Program-made: the position numbers and the translations under genes | Assembly (NCBI RefSeq): GCF_000002075.1 | Contig: NW_004797415.1 | Coordinates: forward strand, 735,564 to 799,563 | Source of the DNA: Aplysia californica | Taxonomy: Eukaryota; Mollusca; Gastropoda; Aplysiida; Aplysiidae | DNA length: 64,000 nucleotides | Direction of reading: 5' to 3' | Notes under the pieces: model-generated | Seen by the model: only the letters and a program-made list of their open reading frames with translations | What the model was told of the DNA's origin: nothing | Database searches by the model: none | Shown: positions 1 through 12,800 of the stretch, in pieces | Position numbering within the stretch: the first letter of the stretch is position 1 | Layout: each line of letters begins with the position of its first letter

Positions 1-40
<40 letters not shown>
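1..40. repeat. (TC)n microsatellite
   Basis: Uninterrupted TC dinucleotides from the window edge to about position 39. Confidence 0.95.
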
Positions 41-42
<2 letters not shown>

Positions 43-268
43 ATTTTCTCTTTCAAGTTCTCTGTCTTTCTCTTTCTCTTTTTAGTCCATCTATATGTCA
101 GTGCATTTATCTGTTTGTCTACCCATTGCTTGATATTCATTTTAGTACGTTTCACGTTTTTTGGGGGGGTTTAGTTTTGCTCTTTCAATTCATTAGTCTG
201 TCCTTGGATGACTCACTAGTACATTTTAAAAGTTTGCATAGGAGTTTTTTTCAATTTTTACAGACATA

Positions 269-421
269 GTGGGTGGTTGGTGGGGCACTGATGTGGTTTG
301 CTCTTTCTTTCCTGTCGAACATCTATGGTCCTTAAGTCTCCTCCTTTTTTTTGTGTATGTTACACGCTGACCTTATTGTGTTGCAAGTGCGGTAAAACTC
401 TTATGAAAACTAAAATTAAAG
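269..421 (+). repeat. Family A interspersed repeat (internally deleted copy)
   Basis: Family A is about 175 bp: GTGGTTGGCGGGTGCTCTGG head, pyrimidine-rich middle (TTATCTCCCCTCCTTC), TGTAACACCTCTAATCTTCG, a hairpin CGGCACTT...AAGTGCCG, and an AAAACTAAA tail. No tRNA boxes seen. This copy lacks part of the stretch before the hairpin. Confidence 0.75.
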
Positions 422-429
422 ACATATCC

Positions 430-612
430 GTGGATGGTTGACGGGTGCTCTGTTGTAATTTGCTCCTTTTTTTCCTCTCCACAAATTTTTTTTGTTGTTT
501 TTTTTAACCTTTTTTCCTTTTTTTTCGTGTTTGTTACTCTCTTTTTACATCTCTAGCCCGTTGCACCTATATGACCTAATTGCTGCAAATGCTGTAACAC
601 TCTTAGTAAAAA
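430..612 (+). repeat. Family A interspersed repeat
   Basis: Head TGGATGGTTGACGGGTGCTC, middle and degenerate hairpin region (CACCTATATGACCTAATTG); directly follows the copy ending at 421, giving a head-to-tail pair. Confidence 0.75.
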
Positions 613-743
613 CATTTTTAAAGAATGTCCAGAGAAAGGATGTTCCCTCTCTGTGTTTTTCAGTTTGTTTTGGTGGGTTTTTTCGGACTAAGACTTATAA
701 TTAGGTTGGGGGGGGGTTTTCTTGTTCTATTTTTGTCTCTCAG

Positions 744-815
744 GTATCTGCAGCAGAGGATCAGTTTGTGAAGCCACTAGAAAACTTCCGGAAAGAGAAC
801 ATCGGAGCAGCAAAG
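744..815 (+). CDS. GRAF exon 1 in window (BAR)
   Basis: Acceptor TTTTTGTCTCTCAG, donor GTTGGT. 72 nt, phase 0 to 0, residues 1-24, containing [15 protein letters not shown], which matches the PLEKFRKEQIGAAK stretch of vertebrate GRAF BAR domains. Confidence 0.93.
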
Positions 816-3800
816 GTTGGTTTTCTCTTTGTTCTCTCTTTTTTTTCCTGTTATTCGAAGTATTCTGATCGTGTGGAGTGGACAGATTTTTGCCCTGATA
901 TCTCTGCAATTGTGAGTTGCCCCCTTTACTATGATAACTGAGTGGATGGTTTGCGGGTGTTCTAATATGGTTTGCTCCTTTCCTATCAAACATATATTGT
1001 CCTTATCTCCCCTCCTTCTTTTTTGTGTTTGTTTCTGTCTTGTAGCACCTCTAATCTTCGGCATTTACATGGCCTTATTGTGTTGCAAGTACCATAATGC
1101 GCTTACTAAAAAAATCAGGGTTTTTTTATTTAAAAAAGAGAGAGAAAAAAAAAATTTCCTCCCCTTTTGTGAATTGGAAATCTACTATCTTGTGCCCTGC
1201 TAGGTAAAGAACTCAGCTTGATAGAATGTACATTTCAGTACATGTATATGGTGAATATTAACATTCGATTGAAATTGTCCAAGGCGGCCACCCATTGTCA
1301 AAGAGAAAAGTGGGTGGTTGGTTGGCGAGTGCTCTGGTATGGTTTGCTTCTTCTTTCCAATCAAACATCTGTCGTCTTTATCTCCCCTCCTTCTTTTTTT
1401 GTATTTGTTACTCTCTTGTAACACTTCTAATCTTCGGCAGTTATATGACCTTATTTTTTTGCAAGTGCCGTAAAACATTTACTAAAACAAAAAGGGAAAA
1501 ATGGTTGTTTTGGACAGGTGACGTCTTGGACAGGGACATTATCATGTTAAAAGAACACAAGGGTGGAACATGGGAAGTTGTCGTTTAATTTGGTCAGGTA
1601 TCCGTTAAAGCAGGTTCAGCTGTATATCTGTGTTGAGTTTTTGTGGTTTTTTTGCAGGAGGAGAAGAAAAATTTTGACAAGCAGACAGCAAAGTTTTGCC
1701 AGTCGCAGGAGAGGTACCTGAATATGAAGACCAAGATTAACGACTCCACTCTGCAAGAGGTTTGTTGTCTTTTGTCAGCTTCCTCCCACAAGGGTCTTTT
1801 ATAGGTCTGCCCATCATTATGAATTTGGCGGAATCGTTACAATTTATATCCAGTTTCATAAAAATAAATTCATAATACCCCTGATTTAGATTTTTAAAAC
1901 ATTTTTGGCTACCCCAACCCACTGCTAACCTTCCCAATGTAAAAGTGAAGAAAAACTACCAGACCTGGATGGTCAGAACATCACAACAGCATGTGCAGAT
2001 CTAACTTTAACACCCTTTCTGTATTGAGCCCTTTTTGTCGCTAAGTGCCACTTTGCTAAAAGAAATACATTAGACTTTAGAAGTGGCAAAGCCATTTCAC
2101 AAATTTTGAAGCCAGATTACTAAATTTATATTTGTTGATTACTAAAATATATGCTAGTGGGTGGGCAGCCCTGCCTTTATCAACTTTTTGGGGTGTCCAG
2201 ATAGAGCTGCAATTCGAATAAAGACATGATGGGACTTCTTGCAATATAGTTTTTTTCTGTTTTGTTACTTCGGCCCTAGATTGTGCCTGACAGATAACTA
2301 ACAACCAAGTCATGGTTTTTATTTGGGTGCTCTCCTTTAAAAATATAACTTGAAGAAATGAGGAAGTCACTTCTGGAATAAGGCTAGCGATATGTCTTTC
2401 TCTCTCAGGCTGTCGTGCTAAACATATTTTTTTATTTTGTTAATTTTGCTGCCTTCTGTTTCTCTTCTCTTAAAATGAGTGACCTTTGTGGGGCATGCAG
2501 ATGAACACCTCTTGACGTAAGACATTGCATTAATTTTAAGGTCTACTCTTTTGGCGAGTGTCTGTCTATTTTTTTTGCGGGTGCTCTGATGTGGTTTGCT
2601 CTTTTCCTTTCAAACATCTATGGTCTTGACCTCTCCCATTTCTTTGTGTATTACTTTATTAGTTTCTAGATTACCTAAATATTGTTGATAAAGGGCATAA
2701 GACACCTACAATTGCATTATTACTACCTTGACTTCATGGACCATTACAGGCAGACACTCAGGTGGAGTTTGAGAAGAAAGCTTTCTACACGTCATCCATG
2801 AAGTACGTGCTCAAGCTGCAGGAGGTGCAGGACAAAAAGAAATTTGAGTTTGTGGAAATAGTAAGTCACCTTTGAGGTTTTTTTAAATAGTAAGTTATGA
2901 TTTGAGTGTGTGGAAATAGTAAGTCATCATTTGAGTTTTTAAAAATGGTAAGTCAAGATTTGAGTTTGTGGAAATAGTAAGTCAAGATTTGAGTTTGTGG
3001 AAATAGTAAGTCGTGATTTGAGTTTTTTTGAAATAGTAAGTCGTGATTTGAGTTTTTTTGAAATAGTAAGTCGTGATTTGAGTTTTTTTGAAATAGTAAG
3101 TCAAGATTTGAGTTTGTGGAAATAGTAAGTCAAGATTTGAGTTTATGGAAATAGTATGTCATGATTTTAGTTGGTTGAAATAATAAGTCTAGATTTTAGT
3201 TTGTGCGAATAGTAAGTGTCTCATGTGAAGAGACATCCTAGAGCAGAGGCTGAAGTAGTGGATGGTTGGAGGGCACATCTGGCCCCTGGGTAATTTGAGT
3301 TTGAGTCCCCAGCTGTACGTTGTTATTGTTTATTTCCCTGCCAGCTGCTGAGTTACATGCTGGGCTGGCTGACCTTCTACCACCAGGGCTACGTGGACCT
3401 GGAAGACTTTCGCAACTATGACCACGAGCTCAGGCAACTGCTACAGAAGGTGAGCACTGTCTTTTCTCATTCTCACTCAGTTCGTTTGATGGATGATGAT
3501 TTTTCCTAATCATAAGAGCCTCTCAACAAAACTATGTGAAAAACAAAATGAGACTTGCTTTTTTGCAGACTTATTTTTGTATTTTTTGTAAATAAGCTAG
3601 TTTAATACTGTAACCGTTTTAATATTCATGAGGTTCATAGAGACTTGTTGTAACAGGCAAGAACATGAGTTCAATTTTTGAAATATCCTTTCATGTTTTA
3701 GTGTTCATTACTCTGTTGTCTTTTAACACTGTGAGGAGTTATTTTAATACTTTTGTTTTGTCTTGGGATGTGTGTTTTAATGTTTCAGAAGAGAGGTTGT

Positions 3801-6800
3801 AGCAACATTTTTTTTCTTCTTTCCATAGACGAGAGAAAATTTCGAGTGCACAAGGGATGAAGCCCAGATTCTGATGAGCAAAATGCTTAATGAGAACAAA
3901 GGCTTGGTGAGTCAATTTTGCCATCTTTCATTTTGCATAACGGGACCCCAGTGCTTTCTTGTCGTATTTCCATTTTTATAAAAGTGAAAACAGTTCATAA
4001 CAAAGAGTGAGCTTCAGAAAATGTCACATTTTCACTGTTAAAAAAATGGATATTCGACAAGAAAGCACTGAGGTAGTGATAAGTGTTTTTGGCCAAACTT
4101 TGCTTTTTTTCTATGAAAAGAAAAAGGTTTGTTATCCACTGTATATCTTCTTCTGGCAAAACTCATAATGGTTTTGCTCATTTTTCTAATTTTGTATTTT
4201 ATACCAGCACCTTAATTCATTAGAGTTCTGGTGGTTTGGTTTTTCTTTGCACCCAAAGAAATGAAAAGGTACAAAAACTTAACTTTGAATCGCAGTTAGT
4301 CTTTTACTAATATTTTCATGGTTTTGGGGATTATTACACATTAATGGCTGTCTGTATAATGTAATGTCTCCTTTGCATGGCTACAAGAGACAGGCTGGCA
4401 CTATGTTTTGAGGAACTAACACAATGTTATTTCTTGTGTCCTGTACTTTCGTTCGATGATTATACTGGTATGCATCTGCCTTTGTGCTTGCTATAGAAAT
4501 TAGATTTTCGTTCATTTTTTTTGCACCCGCTGACAATAAAGCCTTTATTCAGTGAAAGAGAAAACTGCCAAATTATTCCTGAAGTAAAATTTCTATTTTC
4601 CTTTTGCTTATCACTCTCGTTTCCGGTTTAAAAAGTGTTTTCTTTTCTCTCTCCAAAACTGCTTAGGCTATGTATATTTTGATATGGCCCAGAAATGTAT
4701 TTTCATGGGGCCACAATGTCAGTCTCACTTTCAGCCATCATTGCCTTTTTTTTAAAAGAGGTTTTAAATTGTTAGGTCCTTTTTCTTAAAAAAACAGGAA
4801 TGAGGATGCTATGAACCATAGTGCAGTCCGCTTAAACCGAAAACAGCGGAAACAAAAAATGGAATCCCCATTTTTTTCTCTGGGCTATATGAAAAACCTC
4901 CACACACTGTAAACACGGCTTAACCCCAAAAAATCTGGCGGTCCTGCAGATTTCAGTTTAAGCGGACTACTTTGTGTTTCTATTACTGCTTTTATTAACA
5001 ATGCAATTCCCCTTGTAGATACTCAAGTGAAGTGTATATTGTCGGTGCCTGACGCTAATCCTGTAGCCAAATGAGGTCCAGTACTTTCTCTTCACAAATT
5101 GTCTTATTCAAAACCAGTTAGTGGTACCAAATTAAGAAAAAAAAATGTTACGCAAAATTTACAACAATTATGGAAGATAATAAAGAAATACTTTTTTTGC
5201 CTCACTAAAAGGAGTGTTTGGACCTAATTTGACAGATACACTATTAGAGTTGGACACCGACAATATGCAATTAACTATTCTTTATTCACCTGACATTCAT
5301 GCGTCAGATCCTCTCATAGACGCTCAGTTGGAATGTACATACATGTAGATGCAATAAACTATTTCTTTTTCTACTGATATTAATGCGCCAAATCCTCTGC
5401 TTTTCATGCATGCTCATGACGCAGCTCCATGCAGCACAGTGGGTAAGAACTGGATGTTGTGAGCACCTCTAATCCGCTAGGGCCCCCCACTCGTTTTTTG
5501 TTACCTCGAGCTTCTCTCTTTGCTGCAGATTTATTGTCTGGCAGTGCTCACGTCTGGGTAGTTATCGCCAAAAGCGAGGGTGGCTGGTGGGCGCTGTAGC
5601 GTGGTTTGCTTCTTCTTTGGCTTCTCTTTTTGTCTTAGTATCTGGCAAAGTTTTGGCGTTCCATGACTTCTCAGCTTGTCAGCTAATTTTATTACAGCTA
5701 CTTGCTGTTGCCCGGTGACAGGGTATCTATATTGGAGGATATAGCTGTCAGGTTCTAATTCTATTCTTTCCCTTTATTTCTGGCTGTTTGTCTTTCTTTT
5801 TGCCATGTTATCATACAGGTTTGCTTTTTTTCCTAAAAGAAACTAGATTTATTTCCTTTTTAATAGTACGATTTTTACCCTCTCATTGACACCAATCCAG
5901 ACTGAAAGGTACACAACATCCCAGCAAGAAGACCAAGATACTCATTGAAAATTCTCCCTACATGGGTATCGAACTCTGGTTCTCCTGCTTGCGACTGTGA
6001 AGTGCTAACCACTACACCACAACACACACATGCACGCACACATACACACATGATTAGTGGTAGAGAAAGCAGAAGCAATAAAGTTGACACAGTGGTAAAT
6101 GGAATTAAGTGGGAATTTCAAGAGTATATCTGGTGGATGCTATGTATTCATGATAGTTGCTCGTGGACAAGTCGTTAGCGTCATTCCATAAACACTAAGT
6201 CATTTTTCACAATTTTGAGAAAAGGTGTGCACTCAAATCAGAACCTTGTCTTGGGCACCCATTAATTGTCCTTTAAGGGGAGGAGCGACCCTTGATTTTG
6301 CAGATTTTAGGTCAGGCTACGCAAATTGAGATGTTGACTGATTTTTGAAGATCAACTAGTTTTCTGTCTAAAAATAGCATGGAGAAAATTGAGAAAGTCT
6401 TTATTCTCCTCGTAAATTGCCTTTGAAAACATGAGGGTGGGTTAATATAGTGAATTTTCACAATAATTGTCATTTTTCGCAAAACGTCTTTTTTTTTTGG
6501 TGCAGTTTTTCCCTACTCCTTACTTAGTTTTCATCCTTTTAACTTGAAACTTTCATGAAACACAGATGGCAAGGCTGCCATCAATGTAACAGAGAGATAT
6601 TTGCGAAAAAAGTAACACTTTTCCATTGGCATGCGATTACGCAACCTAAATTTAGAAACGGTTTTTTTTACTTTGGGAAAATTTTCTTTTTTTTTTCTTT
6701 GCACTTATTGTAAAAACTGGCTGTTACGCTGATAGGGTCTGGTTCAGGTATACTCTCACCAAATTTGGTCTGTAAATAAGAAAGCCTTAGGGATTTGAAA

Positions 6801-9800
6801 TTCATTGTTTACTTTCAAGATGGCGGCCATTTCCACCAAAATAAAATTGCATATCAAGAGATTTTATTATGCCTAACTTATATGTGTACTTACATTTGAT
6901 CTTGGGCAACAAATATAGAAAATGGTCCTCAAGGGTAGCTCTTCCCGTTAAAAGCTTGGAAGAAAATGATATCGTAAGATGCCCTTTGATGTCTTTATTT
7001 GAATAACAGCATTATCTGGGGGGGGGGCAGAAATTAGAAATTGGTTTGTGTAATTTTTGAATAACGCTGACAATATCCTGTTTTAGCGCCATATAACTGT
7101 TTTGTCTGTAGAGTTTAATCTTCAACCCTGAAAAACTCTACATCGGCCCCTGTTGTCAAACAGTTAGGCAGTTGCACATTAAAGAAGTTGGTTCCCGTTC
7201 TGCACGGGTTAGCCTATTTCATCAAGTATCCCTGCTGGAATATTGCATCTCACTGTGATGGGGATTGGCCGTGATGTGCAGTGTTGAAGTTGCCTTCCTC
7301 ACATCATAGATGTCAGACTCTGTAACCTTGTATGTGCATGAACATTGTTTTTCAGAAAATTGGGGGGTCTTTTTTTACATTTTTATTATCTACCAGAATT
7401 TCTCAAAAGTTGTACAGATTGTTACTTTTACATATTATAGTATCATCAATTGTAATAACAGTTGTGAATAAGATCATTTCAAGCAAAAATGTGATTGCTC
7501 CAATGCGATGGAAACACTGGTAGTGTCAGACATTAACAATAAATGGTCTAAACTGTGTTGCCTGGGTGGTCAAACATTTACAATAATTTAAAATCAAGAA
7601 AATCTCTCAGGTCTCAGTAAATCCCCAGGTATCGTTGTTTTCTTGTTATTTCTTCCCGCCATTTTTCTTTTTCATTCTCCTCTGATGCTAAATGATCCTC
7701 ATGACGTCCTCTTGTTACAGCTGGTAGGTAGTCTTGTGAGTGCAGGAGAGTGGGATTTGAAGAGACCTCTAACCCAGCTTTGATCTAAAACAATTACTGC
7801 AATGTGGAGTGTGTTTTTTGTTTGTTTGTTTGTTTGTTGTTGTTGTTTGGGGGGGGGGGGGTTTAAGGGTTTTTTTGTCTCTCAACTGTTGTGGTGCACA
7901 GAATGATTACAAATGCGTGTCAAGGTTACACTTGAGTGCTTTTTTTTTTCCAATTATTTACATTGTACGTCTGTCTATGGTTTGAGGAAGAGAAAAAAAT
8001 TAGGTCGAGGTTTTGACTTGCACTTTGAGTCAGAGTGCTGTTTGAATGTTTTAAGATCTTGAAGGAAGGCAAACCAGACCAGCTGATCTGTCCAGTCCAG
8101 AGTGAATTGTCTTTGTTGTTTTGGATAGTATACTTCGGACCATACAGTAAATTAAAGCTACGAAATGTTGTAGCAGCCCGTCTCCTTAATCATCTAATTG
8201 TGTTGATGGAGGTGTAAAAGATCTACCATCATTATACTCTTACCCAATGATTCAGTATCTCTCTTTGTGCAAGTAAGCAGTTTTAGCGGTCTGGCTTACA
8301 TACTTTGTTGTTCTTCGATATCCTCATAGATTCACATGTTAACCATGTCTCTTTGTCATGGTGATGGATGACCTTTGCTGACCTTTTCTAACATTTGGGA
8401 TGAAGTGGATTGACTGCTGTAATAGTTGCCTGTACCACACATATTTTTTTATTCTCAGAATCAATAGCAATGGCTTCCTCTACACAACAACAGCCCCACC
8501 CCACCCCACCCCACCCCACCCTGAACCATTGTCAGGCTTACAAGTATATTTTATCATGCATTGTGAAAACTGCCCTTTTGCTTATACTTATGGTATCTTA
8601 GTTTTGAAGATGATGTATTTAGTAATATGTAGCTTTATAAACCCACCTCAAAAGACGGTCAGGGTCAGTACATATATATTTTTTTTATAGTTTTGCTTAC
8701 TCTGATGTATTTTTGAGGAAAAGCTGGTAGAAAGACCTTTGCCTGAAATTAATGGCTCAGGTAGGATCTAACTCTGCTTTGCTCCCTGGACGCTGATTTC
8801 AGTATAACGTCTCAGTTGGTTTTTAGTGCCATTGATGTCGTATATATATGTGTAACCAACTCAACCCTGTGGATATTGGAAAAATTTAAGCTTTTATACA
8901 TTGGTCATTGTAATATGTTCAGCAAGTGATCATGCTCTTGTTCAGATTTGACAACTAAGATTTTGAGTCTGTTTAATACAGTTTTCTTGTGTATGTTAAA
9001 AATTTATATTAATACTATTCTAGGATGTATGGGGGCCAGTCATAGGCTAGAGTTGTTTTTTTTTAAATACCCAATATGAACAAAGAATTTTCTGGCTGAT
9101 GAGAAAGGATAGTTTCAGCCCTTTGAAAGTTTTTGCTGAAATGTAGGACTCTTTGTTGTTTTTTGTGTGGACAAAATGCAAAGACAGCTGCTAAATCAAG
9201 ACGTTAGTATTGTTTTGTCAGGTCCCTTCCATCCAAGCTAAGATTTTACATTACAATTTTTTTTTAATGTGTTAGTTAACAAACAGCGCATACTTTCTCT
9301 AATAGATCTTGTACTGAGTGGTGTGATGTTCATATTAAATTGTCATTGTGCCATTGGTATCGGAAACTGATTTAAAATTAAGTTTTCCACTTGCCGTGTG
9401 CAGTGACACTGTTGTATTTCATATTTTTGTTGTTGTTTTTTCACAGAAACCTTTGGATCAGTCCGGCACTCTCAAGGGCTTTGCAAGGCAGGGATACCTC
9501 TACCTGATGGAAAAAAGTCAGTTGATTTTGTAGATGTTTTTTTTGTTGTTGAGAAATAGAAAAATTAAGCCAGTGTTAGAAGAATGGTTACTCCAAATAT
9601 GAATCATCATTTTTTTATACATCCTCCTCTACTTTCGGATCTGCTATCCCATCTTTTCTTTGGTTGAAAATCAAAGGAGTTTAGTATCAAGCCCCCCTCC
9701 CCCCCCCCCCTCCTCTTCTTATACTTATTGGTGAAAGTTAGTAAAGAAGCTGGCAGCAGTAGTAAACACATTTTTAAAAAAAAGACAGGTTCACATGTTT

Positions 9801-12800
9801 AATGTGTTAGGGTCATAATGTACCATGACTCATTCATAAATGTAAGTTTGAAACAACTGAGGTGTTACAGAGAGACAAAAAGCTCAAAAATAGAATTCCC
9901 ATCATCTTGTATCTTCTTCTTTGGCTGTCCATCAACATGTAGATTGCCTAATTACAACTTCCTTCTCTTCACATCTTGACTTCCTTGATATGCTCCAAAA
10001 GAGAGACATAGTACGGTTGGAATCAAGGACCATGTAACAGTTGGATATATACACCTATCAGTTCTTTCAGTCTAACTTTTGTGTTCCTTACGCTGTATTA
10101 CAGAGGCTCTGGGCACCACGTCCTGGACCAAGTATTACTGTCAGTACAAGAAAGAAACCAAAGAATTCTACATGATCCTTTACAACCAGATGGGAGGGAA
10201 AATGGTGAGAGAGTTTAGTCAGATGCCTGTCCTTGTGTTTTGGTCAACACTTCTCTGCCTCAAAATGTTTTTTATGACAGATATCTTACATAATACCAAT
10301 GAGGCAAAACAAAAAAATAGAGGACTCTTCATCAGCAAACTGTTCACCTGTTCCAGGCCAAGAAAGCAAAATTGTTGTGGAAAGTGAAAAAAAAAATGTT
10401 CCTCCTTTTGAATTCTTTTTTTTAAATTAAATTAAAAATTATTATTTTTTTTTTTAAAGTAAGGTTTTATGGTGCTCGCAACTGCATAAGGTCATATCCT
10501 ATCCCTTTTTCAACGTTTAGAATTTGATTTTTTGACAAAATATTGCTCAAGCATATGCATCCGATATCACAGATATAACTGCAGTTTAAAAATTGTGAAA
10601 AGTTTGGGCTTAGTACATCTGAACAGCTGGCCCAGAGTTTGTTTCTTATTACAAAACAGTAACTTTTGTTATGGCATGTACATGTTATATTTGTAACATC
10701 TCGTATCTTGTATGATATACATTCTTTTTGAATCAGGGATTAGGTGATGTTGGTGTTGGTGGAAGATGTAGGTTTGATTGATGTGTATTTTTGGTGAACT
10801 ATTGACAGAGGCAGGTTTCAGAGTGGTTTCTTTATTGCATTTGAATAATTAAATGATTTAGAAGTATTCCTAAGAGCACGGTAAAGATACTTCTTTTTAT
10901 CTTGCTTTTTCAGAATGTTCAATTTTGCTTGAGACTGAATTTGTTCAGCTGATACTGTATTCATGACTTTATACATTTCTTTATTTGTCTCCACAGAATG
11001 AACCAGAACGTTATGTCCTTGACAACTGTGTACGGTAAGTCAAAATATTGCTCTCAAATGTCTTCTCCCATCCCCATCCCATGCTTTGTTTTAACACAAT
11101 GCTCCCAGACAGACAGACACACTCCCATCCCCTACCTCCTATGAAGTGGAATCATAAGAGATTTATAACTGGCATTTGTGTTGCAGCAGTCAGGTGCTTT
11201 GTTGTATCAGGCAGAGGACCTAAGTTTGATTCTCATGTTTGGAAAATGTTTATGACATTCATCAGTATGGTCAAAGCCTGCTTAAAAAATGATCTAAATT
11301 GTTTTGATGTATGCATAAAACACTTACATTTGCTTTTTAGCATACATTTCCAAGTTATTTATGTAGTGGTCTTACATTTTCCAATGTAGCCTTCTTTAGG
11401 ATTGTTTGTCATTAGTGCCCTTATGAAAAGGTTGCTTTCTATTCCTAAAAAATTATTTGTTTTTGCTTTTTGTTTTACTCTGTTGCAGGCGTGCCTCAGA
11501 CACTATAGAAAAGAGATTTTGCTTTGATGTGACAGTAAAAGAAAAGTAAGTAACGTGGCTGCTGAGACATATGGGCAATTTTTTTGTTTGTCGTGTTGTG
11601 TGTCTGTGAGAGTCTTTGGGTGTATGATGCGTGTTCATAGATAGTCATGACTGTTTCCCATGTGTGATTTGTAACTCTTGAGTAACCCTACACAGCATGG
11701 TTTGATGTGCAATAAAATGCCTTCTGCTTTTTGTTGTCAGGTTAAGTATGTGCTGAGCACATCGTACGGCAATACGGGCAGAGCACATTGTTGTTGCACT
11801 TTTGGGGGGGGGGGGGGGGGGTTATGCCTTTGCATGTCCCATGGGCAGGATAGTTTTTTCATAAGGTGGAGGCTTTCTTAACTATGATGATTTGTTTTTC
11901 AAGTTTACATTTTGCAGATTCTTGTCTCTAAGAAAACATTTGTTCTTAATTCCTGATGTGATTAATATTTTTTTTAGACATTCCACCTCTTTCTCAGTCC
12001 TCTACTTTTGCCCTCCAGGAGTGGATGTTCGGAGGCAACTCCTGTTAGGTCCTTGTTCTTTTCTGTGCCTCTTTTGTTTCTGTCTGTCTGTCTTGTTTCT
12101 TCCCAGCCTAATCAAAGCTTTTTATGTCGATGTGCTTCTTTAGAACTCATCTCTTTTAATTTTGTTAGCTTTTTGCTTTTGACGCAATAGAAAATTTTAT
12201 TTTTGCCACGTCAATGCTTTATTGTCATAATTTTTAACTCGTCAAGGACTCACATTCTGGTCATTTGGCAACCCTTGAAGATTTTTTTGTTTGAGGGCAC
12301 TTTGTAATTTATGGTGATTTTTCTATCTTGTTTACCTTATCTGAAACCTGAAAGGACAGACTACATATGAAATATGCAAATTTGTGTGTCTGATTTGTGT
12401 ATGATGGTTCTAAATGTGTCACAATATTGCCTTTCATCTGTTGATGATCAGACATATGTATCGGTTGTGGTGTATTAGACTTAAAGGTGCTAGACAGGCA
12501 TTCTCATTTATTTCTTAATTGTTCCTTTTGTTTTCTTTTCTCCATAAATCCTTTTACATTATTTGTCTGCTTGATACAGTATACATTCTCAGACCAAAGA
12601 TAGTTTTCATTATCTTCCAGCACTTTTCTTTAATGGACTGAAACATTTCTAATTTTTTTGGGGGGAACGTTTAATGCTCTGCTGGGATGTTTGCTGAGCT
12701 CATTTATAAAGGCATATTATGTTTTTGGTAATTCAGTTTTGAATGAAGAGATGTAATCTTATTTCACTTTTGTATAGTTCTGAGAACTGTTCATCTCTGG

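Larger units (their letters stand above)
3907..9446 (+). other. GRAF intron between BAR and PH exons
   Basis: 5.5 kb without recognisable exons; the flanking exons join in phase 0. Contains a palindromic MITE (about 4824-4970), a family A head fragment (about 5578-5615), a minus-strand SINE (5893-6030), a TTAA-flanked element (6277-6947), a diverged SINE (7155-7310), a 13-G run (7849-7861) and a CCCCA repeat (about 8493-8520). The small open frames here show no family resemblance. Confidence 0.7.

Noticed and set aside
11048-11389. 113-codon open frame just after exon 8
   Set aside because: Intronic, overlaps a SINE fragment, and the true splice to exon 9 is phase-matched.
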